A stretch of 64,000 nt of DNA, from positions 201,344,276-201,408,275 of the forward strand of contig NC_089492.1 of assembly GCF_036850765.1 (NCBI RefSeq), given 5' to 3'. The translations under genes and the position numbers were made by a program. This stretch comes from Saccopteryx bilineata. Its lineage: Eukaryota; Chordata; Mammalia; Chiroptera; Emballonuridae. A model generated the notes under the pieces. It did no database searches. It was not told the DNA's origin and saw only the letters and a program-made list of their open reading frames with translations. Shown here one piece after another: positions 34,736-45,416 of this stretch. Every line of letters begins with the position of its first letter. Position 1 is the first letter of the stretch.

Positions 34736-36261
34736 CTGGAGTGAGGGGTTGGAGAGACAGTGGGTTGAGAGGTTAGTTTGCGACCTGCTGTGCAATTGCA
34801 ACGAACCCATTCCTGGGACAGTCTACCCAGTCTTCTGCAGACCTGGGCACACGTCCCAGGGAGACCCGAGGCCCAGCACCCCAAGGACGCACAGACTGCC
34901 TCCCCTTAGGACCAAGACTCCACTTCCCCATCGCTTCCAGTTTCCTGCTGAGTATCGGAGTGTCTGCTGTGACAGGCCGATGCACTTGCCCTTGATAGAG
35001 TGTTCATCGAGGTCAGGCCTGAAAGAGAACCCTGAGGCGCCTGCACATGAGGCGTCACCATCAACAGCTCCCAGACTGCAGTGCCAGTGCTTTCTTTCTG
35101 AAGTGGTGCCCGGCCCAGGTGAGCTGTGCCAGTTGTAGGACAAAGTGCTGCATGTCCCTCCCTGCCCCCCGCAACCCAGGAAGCAGGTACCCCCTTCCCT
35201 GCCTGCACACCATAGCCCAAGTTTCCTAACACATAACAGGAGCCTTGTGGATGGACACAGCCCCTTGCCTAAGGGTGCTAGGACTCTAAAGAAAGTCATC
35301 TGTAGAAATCTGTCACTTGAACAGATAGTTCCCTTCAAACACAGTACTGTGTTAAAACGAATCCCAAGACAGCTCCTGTTAGTATTGAAGAACCATCTCC
35401 TTACTAAGTCAGAAACACGGAGGGGAGAGGACGAGCCATCCTACAGGCCAGTGAGTTCTAGCCAGGAAGCACCTGGCCCCAGAAGAGAGACACAGCTGGT
35501 GCAGCAGCAGACAGGACTTCATACCAAGTGTCCCCCTAACATTGCACAACTCAGCTCCAGGTGTGTTTGCTTTGTTAGCTGGGAAAAAGGTATGTCCCAC
35601 TGTTGCTATTTCTTGGAACCAGACTCTGTGGCACACATGGAGGACTCAGTAATGGGGAAATATACATGCAGTGAAGCAGTATCTCAGCCCCACATGCACC
35701 ATGGACAGAGCACGCACTTACATGCCTGTCCACCTGCCCCTGCAAAGCAACCCCTTCCTCTAAGACCATGCTGGAGCCTGTCCTCTCATTCTAGGAAAGG
35801 GAGGCATAGGGAGGTGTATCCACGGTTTTAAAAAAAAAAATTACTGAGGGTTTGGGATGGCTCTAGATCCTCCCTCAACACAGCTCCTCATTTCAAAGGA
35901 AGACCAGGTCAGGCAATGACACAGATCAATAGAGCCACCGGAGTCACACAACCACCATGGGGTAATCAGGACTTGGCCAGTACTCCTGGGGTCATTTATT
36001 CACCTCTCCCCTGCTGTCTGAACTCTTCTACACCCAAGCTTAGTAGCCCTTTGACGGGAGGTAACGCTCAGCTAAGGAAGAGCATTTGCACTTGGGCCCC
36101 AGGCACACGGCAGGCAAGGCTTCCAGTTCTTGGTTCTCCTGCTGAAGGCGCACACCACTCACCGCCACCTCGAGCTAGCTTTCACCATGCTACACATCCC
36201 CTTACTAAACCGCATGCAAAGCAAGAGAGGGTATTCCAGAAAGTTCTAAGTCCACCTGCCA

Positions 36262-36545
36262 CATGGTTTTTCTGGCATCCTCTCTGAATCTCTCCCATAC
36301 TTCCTCCAGTCAACCACTCTGGTCTCTTGACTGCTCCTCACACACACATGCAGGCTCTCTCACCCTGGACACGTGGTGCCCCCTGGCTCTGTCACACAGA
36401 CCGCCTTCCCCCAGAGAGCTGCTTGGCTGCCCCCCTCAGCAGCTCCCAGTCAGCTCAGACGCTACCTTCTTGGGAAGACTTGTGCTCACCATCCCAATGA
36501 ACAGTGCCACCTGCCCTTCTGCAACCCCAGATCCCCTTGCCTTGC
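36262..36545 (+). repeat. L2-like relic interrupted by L1
   Basis: CAGTCAGCTCAGACGCTACC, TTCTTGGGAAGACTTGTG and CCATCCCAATGAAC have L2 3'-region flavour; the L1 begins directly after GCTATAAC. Confidence 0.5.
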
Positions 36546-37735
36546 TATAACTTTTTTTTAATTTTAATTGAATTTATTGGGGTGACCCTGGTTGACATAA
36601 TAAAGGTTTCAGGTGCCTAATTCTACAACACATCTCTGTACAGCATATTGTGTGCTCACCCCCCTCAAGTCAAGTCTCTGCCATCACCATCTGTCTCCCC
36701 TGTGCCCTCCTCCACCTCCCTCATCCCTGGGCAATCACCACACTGTTGTCCATGTCCATGAGTATTTTGTCCTTTTTTGCTCTATCCCTCCACTTCTCTC
36801 ACCCAACCTCATGCTGACAGCTGTCAGCCTGCTCTCTCTGTGTGAGTCTGTCTCTATTTCACCTGTTAGTTTTTTTGTTCATTAGGTTCCATGTATACCA
36901 TATTTCCCATGTATAGATGCAACCTTTTTCAAAAAATTTGGGGTCTAAAAACTGGGTGCATCTTATGCAGTGGTTGTGGCATTTCAATTGCCATAAACAG
37001 AACTGAGGACGAGGCAATATATGAAGACAGTGATTCATCATCAGTCACAGATGAGGACAAGCTAATGGACGGGAGTTTTGACAGTGATGAGGAGTCAGAT
37101 GAATTTTATGATGAATAAAACTTGAGTTCAATTACTTTATGTAATACATTTTTTTTTCAAATTTCAGACCCCAAATTAAGGTGCAACTTATACATGGTAG
37201 CATCTTATACATGGGGAAATACAGTAAGTGAAATCATATGGTACTTGTCTTTCTTTGACTGGCTTATACCACTTAGTATAATTATCTCCAGGTCCAGCCA
37301 GACTGTTGCAAAGGGTAAGATTTCCTTCTTTTCTATGGCTCCATAGTATCCCGTTGTGTAAATGTACCATAGCTTTTTTACTACTCATCCACTGATGGGC
37401 ACTTGGGCTGCTTCAAATCTTGACTATTGTAAATAACACTGCAGCGAACATAGGGGTGCATATAATCTTTTGAATTAGTGTTTCAGGCTTCTTAAGATAT
37501 ATTCCCAGAAGTGGAATTGCTGAGTTAAAAGGCAGTTCCATGTTTTTTTGTTTTGTTTTGCTTTTTAGCTAACTCCATACTGTGTTCCACAGTGGCTGCA
37601 CCAATCTGCATCCCTACCAATAGTGCAAGAGGATTCCGTTTTCTCCACATCCTCTCCAACACCTGTTTGTTGATTTATTGATGAGAGACATTCTGACAAG
37701 TGTGAGGTGATACCTCATTGTGGTTTTAACCTTTC
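36546..37735 (-). mobile_element. Old L1 3' end, antisense, with nested DNA transposon
   Basis: TTTATTGGGGTGACCCTGGT and GGTTTCAGGTGCCTAATTCT are complements of the L1MA/L1M 3' UTR end. After the nested element the ORF2 tail complement continues (TATGGCTCCATAGTATCCCG, GCAGTTCCATG, TTCCACAGTGGCTGCACCA) to about 37735. The transposon at 36898-37224 splits it. Confidence 0.88.
36898..37224 (+). mobile_element. 327-bp Tc1/mariner (pogo/Tigger-like) element with transposase tail
   Basis: Ends CCATATTTCCCATGTATAG and CATGGGGAAATACAG form inverted repeats of about 25 bp with two or three differences, flanked by TA on both sides (36896-36897, 37225-37226), the Tc1/mariner target. Inside, a frame from about 36975 to the TAA at 37116 reads CGISIAINRTEDEAIYEDSD followed by a very acidic end (DSDEESDEFYDE). 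CGIS-A-(D/N)-TED followed by an acidic tail is typical of pogo/Tigger transposase C-termini. Only the final 47 or so codons remain, so it was mobilised in trans or is an internal-deletion derivative. Confidence 0.87.
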
Positions 37736-37946
37736 TTTTCTACAAAGGCACTATCTCCTTTTAATAATCTGTTAATAGATCTTTTTATTGTGTACTGACT
37801 GTCACACACTCTGTCCACCCCCCCACACACACACACCATAATGCAAGTGCCATGAGTATGGGACATTTGCTATTTAATTACAAACAGCTAGAATAGTGCT
37901 TGGCAGTAGTAGGTGCTCAAATTTTTTTAAAAAAATAAGTGAACAA

Positions 37947-38329
37947 GGGCCCTGGCCAGTTGGCTCAGTGGTAGAGCGTCAGCCTGGCGTGCGGGAGTCC
38001 CGGGTTCGATTCCTGGTCAGGGCACACAGGAGAAGCGCCCATCTGCTTCTCCACCCCTCCCCCTCTCCTTCCTCTCTGTCTCTCTCTTCCCCTCCCGCAG
38101 CCAAGGCTCCATTGGAGCAAAATTGGCCCGGGCGCTGAGGATGGCTCTGTGGCCTCTGCCTCAGGGGCTAGAATGGCTCTGGTTGCAGCAGAGTGACGCC
38201 CCGGATGGGCAGAGCATCACCCCCTGATGGGCATGCCGGGTGGATCCCGGTTGGATGCATGCAGGAGTCTGTCTGACTGCCTCCCTGTTTCCAGCTTCAA
38301 AAAAATACAAAAAGGAAAAAAAATAAAAT
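37947..38329 (+). repeat. Rhin-1-type SINE, full length
   Basis: Same structure as the 4726 copy: GGCCCTGGCCAGTTGGCTCA head, B box GGTTCGATTCC, GAGAAGCGCCCATCTGCTTC, GGCTCCATTGGAGC, A-rich tail. Perfect 16-bp duplication AAAAATAAGTGAACAA (37931-37946, 38330-38345). Confidence 0.96.
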
Positions 38330-41300
38330 AAAAATAAGTGAACAAATCTTTTAAAAAAGAGCATCTCATCTAAAACATGCTCATATATTTCACAGAATTA
38401 AACCACTAGGGAAGAAAAAAATACTCCATCAGAAAAAAAAAAAAAAAGAAGCTTGATATATTATACTGGCTGGTGGCAAAATGCGGAATTCCATGATCTT
38501 CAGTAGGATTCTCCCTCAGTTTCACCCTTTCTGCATCAGCCAGCCGAGTGTTGACACAGATGACGGCCCACTAGTGAACCTATGAGTCAGTGTAACAAAA
38601 TGACCCACAGGAGAGGTAGGCTGTTTGAGAAAATGCCATTCATTATTCCATTCCCTGGTTTCCCCTTTCTTCTCCTCTTTAAACCTTTGGCATATTTCTG
38701 TAGTCCTGGAGCCCCAAGTCCCATTAGCTCTCTGTCCCTAGGACCTAGAAACTCTCCTGGCACCTGGTCAGTGCTTTATAAAAAGTAGTTGAATGAATAA
38801 ACGACCCATTCCATTATCAAGTCCATCCCTTCCTATTCTCTGGTTCCCACTTCCCAGTGAAATGAAATACCATCACTCCCACAGCTCCAGGCCAACCTCA
38901 TTCTCAACTCCTCACTTCCAGACCCGCCCTTCCCTCCAGTGCTAAGGACCAGGACACAGGTCTCACCAGCCGACCCCTCCCCTTCCCCAGGTCCTCTCCC
39001 CTGGCTCAGAGCCTCTCTCGTCTACCAGCTTTTGTCCCGCAATTTACTAACAAACTCATCTCTCCCATTTAAAAAAAAAAAGTCATCTTCCTTTTATACT
39101 TTTTTTTCTATTTAATACCTCTTTTTCCTGTTATGTATTCTTGGATATGAAAGTAAATTGGCATAGAAACTGGCATCAGCAAACCAAGTTCTCCATCCAT
39201 CTGCTGTTCCAATCACATCACAGTGAGTGAGGTCCCACGGTGGGGACTGCCCCTCTTGTTGCCACTCCTGTGCCTCTAGTGCCCTTCTGCTGAGTCTGCT
39301 CAGACAATTCAGAACAGTGTCACCTCCTCCTGAGAACCTCCCATAAACTTTTCCATGCCTGATGCTCCTCCCAATCTGAGGGCACCCTTTCTCCTCCATG
39401 CTTTCTGAGACCCTACGTTTCCCTCCATCGTAGTGTTTTTCAAAACCTACGGAAAGAGCCAGTTTCCTTGCCCATCTCTCTAACTGGCGGTGGAGAAGGG
39501 GTCTATCTGGTTCTCCTCTGCATTTCTTGCCCCTCACAGACTGCCGAGTGTGAATAGAGCTCTCTTTCAGTGCTATTGGCTGAGGACTCTATGGCGCTGC
39601 AGGGCTCTTGCCCTGGCTAAGCACTGGCATGAGGCTGTGTGGACACAGTACTTTGCAGGAAGTGCTGCCCCTCAAAAAATAATCACAACACTTAAGTGGA
39701 ACAAATCATGCTGCACGCTATGGCCATGATTATTGTGCTTGTGTCAAACTGCTTGACTTTGGCTCAAGGTGAGATCATTGATGAAGTGCTTCTTACCTGC
39801 TCGGGCTGGGTTTGCCAAAATGAGTCATCACAGCTGGGTACAGTCAGTTAACCTGTACTGTGAACGCTCCCCACCCTGCCCCTCACAAAATGCAGAGTAA
39901 AGTGGAAAATGCTGAGGGACATCAGTGGCAGGAGCCATCCTTCAGCCCAGTGGTGACAGCAATACGTGGGAGCAGGGGGTGGGTGTTAGGTTTGGAATGC
40001 ACCAGGGAAGCCATTATAACCACCCGTGTGCTGCTCTGTATGTAACATTAAACTGACAGAAGGGAATGCTTGTCACAATGGCAGTTACTGTGGTGACTGA
40101 GGACTGAGACCCAAGGTTGCACTGCCCCCAATCACACCGATTTCTTTAGATTCTGCTTGTTATCCCACAGAGGGAGAAATGGCTGGCAGATCTCGCTTCT
40201 TCCTCTGAATGGGGACAGTCACCAGCCAGCTGTGGCGTGGGAAGGACGTCATACTGGTATTCATGCAGATAACATTGTGCGTGCTAGGAAGTGCACCGGC
40301 GGAGGCGGGGCTGTGGTGGTGCACAGAGAAATATCTGTGTGGCGTGCAGACTGAGTGGACAGCATGTTACAGCCAGAAGGGACCTGGTTTGAGACTTTAG
40401 GTGTCCCAGGTCCTGGACGGGGACTCCAAGGGCCAAGGAGATCAGTATTTTGTGTGGAGCACCAGTCAGGGAGCTCTGCTGTGGGTCCATTTGGTTCCCT
40501 GGCCACTACAAGGGCTGTATCCTCAGATGAAGGCTCCCAGTAACCAGTGTCGGATGCTTGAGCCAGGCTAGAAGCCTAGCTAATAGGAAGGTGACAGGGG
40601 AGAAGAGGTCTGGCTCCAGATGACACTGCCGTAGAGCTCTCTCAGGACAAGGACAGCGAGCTCCTCCCCAGCCCTGCAGGCCACAGCTGCAGACACAGGA
40701 CTCACTCTTGTTTTTTAAAGAAGAACAGATACATATGAAAGGCTACTAGGAACTCCCAGAGTCTCTGAGATGCCTCGGTCAGTCTTGTTGGCTCTGTAGC
40801 CAGGAAAGTGCCAAGCCTACCCACAAGGTTTCCCTGGGCCAGATCCCATGGCTGCTGGACATGAAGGCCACCAGAATGAGGCCAGGCACGGGCATCCGAA
40901 GGCCACCTCCAGCCACTGATGACCAGGCACTGCAATCCACAAGTCCACCCTGCTGCCCCTGAAAGGCCCCTCGATGTTTTCACCACCGCCTTCCTCCCTG
41001 GACGGGACCCACGTAACCTCTCATATTTTGTCATCTGAATGGAGGGCACGTGTAGAGTCCAGGTCATGTATGTCTACCCCTGATGTGAGAGGCACACACA
41101 ACTAATCTTCCTGGTTAGTTGGTTCCAGAAACCTGGACACTGGAATTGGTTCTCCACTCTACCTGACCTCTTCCATCATATCTAAGTCACAGCCATTCTG
41201 CCTCTGTAGTAGCTCACCATGCTCTCCCCTTGCTGGGTCCAGATCCGTTGTCACCTGTCACTTATGCACAGCAACACCGTTCGCTGGCTCCTGGCCATAG

Positions 41301-43080
41301 GTTGCCCCACACTGCCTCTTGCTCCCTGCTGTGCCTGGTGATCTTTACAGTGTCAACCCTCTGGCTTCAAATCCTGTGGTGGGTCCCCACCACCTTCAAG
41401 AGAGGATCCACCCCCCAGACCTGGTGCTAACTGTTGTTTACTTGTTTGAATCTCATGCACCAAGAACACCAATAATATTCTTATTCTCGGACAGCACAAT
41501 AAAATGTCCATGCTGTGCAGAGAGTCTCGTGCAGTGTCTGTGGATGTGATGTGGTTTGTCGAGGAAGACATGGGTCCACAGCCACGCTGGCAGCCCCATC
41601 ACCGAGCCAGTTCCTGTCCCCACACTCAGGCCCTCACCAGGCTCCTGCCAGCTCTGTCCTGACGAAACCACTCACTGCTGGTAGAGCAAGACTATGCTCA
41701 GCCACTTTTGTCTGACTACTTCTTCCTTCCTGCTTCAGATGTACCCTTCCTTGTCCCCTGAGTGTCACCATGCTGCTCATTCTGGGATGGCCCTCTTCTG
41801 AGAAGCCCTGCCTACTCTCCCTGTCCAGGTCCCCAGGGCCCCATGCCAGGGCCCCCACACAGCAGCATCGCCCTCCTAGCCAGCACTGTCCACTGGCTGG
41901 GAGCCTGTGAGAGCTGACAGTTGGAACATGCTCTGTGTGTTAGGAGGCACATGACTCAAGCTGATTCATGCCATATTTAGGGGTTCCTCCTGTCACCTAA
42001 AAGCTCAGACTGGCATTAGCATGGGACCATGCAGGCCACTTGCCCCAAAGAGTAACTGGGGAAGGGTGGCCAGGGCACATCTACCCACCAGTCCATCAGC
42101 AAGGGCCTCAGGAAAAATTGCAGCCCATGCCTGCACTGGAAACTGTCCCGACTCTCATCCTCGGGAGGCTGCATCTGGGGCATGGCTAACAGTTCGTCTG
42201 CTGGTTAACTAGGTTCTAAAAGGTAGCACATTTTAATGCCCCAAAGAGTTCACATTCTTTTTGTCCTTTAAGTCTCACTTTGAGAACAAGAGAGATGATT
42301 TCTAGAGAATAAGGTTGGCAGAGCGGGGGGAATTCTGTGTCATATAAATGAAGCTTAGAGTCACATCTTCCTGCTTTGGGCTCCTTTCCTGCATGGTGAC
42401 CGTGCTGCTGGCCCCACAGTTTCAGAGTGATTGGTGTGGGCTCCTGGGACTGTCACACAAGTCAAACTCCAGCAGTTCTCATTAGCTCAATGCTAAGCTT
42501 CCAAACAAGGCGTGTTTACTTTCTTGACGCCTGTAAGACACCCCCCCTCCCATAATTTCTCATCACTTCACACCATACTAGGAGTAAGCCAGTTTTTCCT
42601 TAAGTTATACCAGCCTATCTACTGATAGTGCTGACATGAGGTGAAGGTGCCACAACCGTAACTCCTTCCAGCTTCGGGGACATTCTAGGTCTGTGTCTCA
42701 TCACAGCCCTGTCCCAGGAGGTGCCCAGCAAGTGGAGCTCATATCCTCCTAGGGGCCTCACAAGGGAGAGTCCAAAACCACTTCTGCTGATCTTATTAGT
42801 CCATGCAGTCCTCTTGCTACAATGAGATGTATAACAGTCTTAAATTCTCTAATATGTTCCAGCTGTTGGGATGCGGTTGTATGGTAAGTCAGATTTCCTG
42901 GAGATAAGCAGAGGTCGACTGTAAGAAACAAATACCCCTCACCTCCCCCACACACACTCTGTTCCCTCTGTGAACTGCCTGACACCTGGGCCAAAATGTC
43001 TCTACGATTTGTGTACCCAAGACCCCAACCCCTTGTCAAACTGTTCTGGAGAGTGAGGTCCCAAAATGACTGGTACATAC

Positions 43081-43310
43081 CTGTGGGGACAGTGCTCTGG
43101 GCTTGGCTGGCCACCGGTGGGGCTGAGTGCCACAAACAAGTGCCCTTTAGGGGAAAGGTTGCCTGGGGCTGGGCCTGGGCTGTGATGACAGTGGTGGCAG
43201 GGCTTCTCAAAGTCCCAGCGCCTGGGTGGGTGGTGGTGGCCATCCCTTTGGCCAGTGGAGACCCTCTAACCACGTTATTGTGGGGTGGCCCAGCCCCTCC
43301 TAAGGGAGCG
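43081..43310 (-). CDS. SH3RF3: SH3RF3 linker exon after third SH3 (230 nt)
   Basis: Read from 43310 to 43081, preceded by a TTATTTCCTCAG acceptor and followed by a GTATGT donor. The first C completes a Ser codon (AG/C); 76 codons follow, then one base. The peptide starts APLGGAGPPHNNVVRGSPLA and continues as a Ser/Thr/Pro/Ala-rich, probably disordered linker. The run GGAGPP-NNVV-GSPLAKG matches the SH3RF3 segment directly after the third SH3 domain as I remember it. A single Leu-Trp-His stretch near residue 60 is less repetitive than the rest. Phase agrees exactly with both neighbours. A longer open frame extends on both sides (42758-43441), but only this part has splice sites and similarity. 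Confidence 0.9.
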
Positions 43311-45245
43311 CTGAGGAAATAAAGCAGAATGAATTTGTGTGGCGGTGCTGATGAAACCACACTACACAGGCCACTGATAAAGGTCTGCTCTGCACGCTGG
43401 TCCCCAGATGAAGGCCAAGCAGGCCAGGATACAAATCCCAAACCAATGCCAAGATAACCCTTGTGGGCAAGCAGTGCCCCGAGTTCCAGCTGGCAAGGAC
43501 ACCCTTTATAAAACCTTCATGGGGGCTTGCTCTCAATGTGAATAATCAAGAAATAGCAGAACTCTAAAACAACAGAGGAATGATTCTGATCCATAAAATA
43601 TTTTGCTACTGTTTCATTCTAACAAACACCTGTGTGTCCCCAAATGCATCCAGGAAGAACAGGTGACTCAGTCACATCCCAGGAGGCTTGGACACACCTG
43701 AGACATGGTGGGAAGCGGTGGCCAGAACCCACTCCCTCTTGATACTCCTGTTCAGCTGGCCTCTGACAGGCATAGAGAAGCCATGTCCCGCTGAGCAATG
43801 CCAGAGAACTTACAGTTTCGTACCAGGGAACAGATGCCTTTCCACCCCACAGCTCCAGATGAAACCAGCTCAGAGTGTTTAAGAAATACAAAAGGAAACA
43901 GAGCTTGGAAAATGGGCTTTTCATCCTTGGGATTGCACTAAATCCATATACTGGCTGTGGGCATGCAGAATATGGCAGGGTCAGGTCTTGAAAGCTTCCA
44001 GAGGTTTAGATTTGGGGGACTGCAATGTCTTCCATCTGTCCAAAAGCTCAGTCAACTCCTCTTTGTCCCCTTGGGATCTCAGTCATGAGCCACCAGAAGC
44101 CACACATGGTTGAGAACAGGCATGGCCAGGCCCATGGCTTCCGGGCCCCTCTCTGTGTGGCTTGTACCACTGGGTCTGACATCTAAAGGGAGAAGCCCAT
44201 GAAGCACTGAGTCAGCTTTTGCCAAACAGCTGCAGGGAAAGGGCCTCCGGGATAAGTTGGATGTCGGGGACCACGGCAGCCCTCACAAGCCCTCAAAGCT
44301 GCTCTGAGACCACTCCCAGCAAAGCACCAGGTCAGCTGCTGGCCACAACCATGAAATTTTTTTATCCTATCTGCCATCTCCTGAATTCACTTGTACTCTT
44401 AAGAAATTTTTAAAAATTACTAATAAACTAGGCTCACAAATACAACCTTTCCCAGGAAGGGTTGGGAAGAGAGATGTGTGAGCCCATTTCTAGGCCAGCC
44501 CTGCTCTGGCTGCTTTGAGAAGAAGCATGGACCAGTCTAGCCCTCAGTGCAAGGTCTGAGCATCATTTAATTGTTTGCACCACATTCTTGTTTCAAAGGG
44601 AGCATAAAGCTAAGGGCCCGTCTTCAGTGTTGGTGTGTCCTGCAGTGGGGACATAGTGCTGACCCAAAGGGTTTCCATGAGAGAGACTGGCTGACATAAA
44701 ACCACACAACAGACCCAGCTATTCAACAGGAAATTCTCAGACAACTCTGGATAACAATTTCAGTGGATATTTTAAGTTGCTCTGTTTTGTTGAGCGTTTT
44801 TTTTTAAATAAAAATAATATAATAGAAAATATGTGAAACACAGAAAAGCACAAGGAAGGAACGACTCAGCTTTTCAGAGTGTAGCGTTTTTCCTTTGCAC
44901 ACATGACTAGGTGCGTGTTTATGTATGACCAGCCTGTGCGACACACCGACATGCCACTGGCCTCACTGTGCATGTTCACATAGACACCCTTCTGGTTTTA
45001 CTTTCCTTGGTGACCGCCTGTCCCCACCTGTGCTGCTGCCCAACTCTGGCTCGTCCTGTCCCTATCCTCTCCCCCGGCAGCCAGTGTCTGATCAGGAAAA
45101 GACAAGCACATCTAACTGTGGAGTTCTTGTCATACAGAGCCTCGTTCACGGGGATTTCAGCTCCAGGCCAAAGCCCGCAGGCAGGGGTGTCCTGTGTGCC
45201 TTCCGAACTATGTTTCTGGGGGGCGCAGACCCAGCATGGCCTCAC
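43311..45245 (-). other. SH3RF3: SH3RF3 intron, 1.9 kb
   Basis: Runs from the GTGAG donor at 45245 to the TTATTTCCTCAG acceptor ending at 43311. It is unique-looking sequence with no recognised repeat or gene; an AT-rich patch lies at about 44795-44830. Confidence 0.85.
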
Positions 45246-45416
45246 CTGAAGGCAGATGTCACGTAGTTTCCTGGGAACACCCCAGAGAGCCCAGACCTCA
45301 AGGATGTTCCCTTGAACCAGCCATCCTGACACTTCTCGAGAACACGGTACATCTCCCCCTTGCGCAGCTCCAGCTCGTCACTCTTCTGGGGCTTGTAGGC
45401 GTAGAGCGCCAGGTAC
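45246..45416 (-). CDS. SH3RF3: SH3RF3 exon encoding third SH3 domain (171 nt)
   Basis: Read from 45416 to 45246, after a TCTGCCTGCAG acceptor and before a GTGAG donor. One base completes a Val codon from the upstream exon, 56 codons follow, and two bases (AG) are left over. The exon is nearly exactly one SH3 domain. It shows an ALYAY (ALYDY-type) motif at its start, an acidic [11 protein letters not shown] loop, the DGWFKG n-Src/beta segment with the conserved Trp, and the GVFPGNYV 3-10 helix/PPII-binding signature. SH3 domains bind proline-rich partners; in POSH proteins this central SH3 belongs to the signalling scaffold. Conserved binding Tyr, Trp, Pro and Tyr positions are all present, so it looks functional. 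[20 protein letters not shown] favours SH3RF3 over SH3RF1. Confidence 0.95.

Larger units (their letters stand above)
34736..43080 (-). other. SH3RF3: SH3RF3 intron, 8.3 kb
   Basis: Runs from the GTATGT donor at 43080 to the acceptor at 34736. It contains an L2-like fragment (36262-36545), an old L1 3' end with a nested Tc1/mariner element (36546-37735), and a SINE (37947-38329). The open frame at 35145-35831 has no similarity or splice support. From 38400 to 43080 I see no clear gene or young repeat. Confidence 0.85.

Noticed and set aside
34602..35138. 178-codon plus-strand open frame over an SH3RF3 exon
   Set aside because: Antisense shadow of the Pro-rich coding exon 34401-34735.
35145..35831. 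228-codon plus-strand open frame
   Set aside because: No recognisable domain, biased Pro/Ser/His composition from GC-rich intron, no splice or promoter context; likely chance within the SH3RF3 intron.
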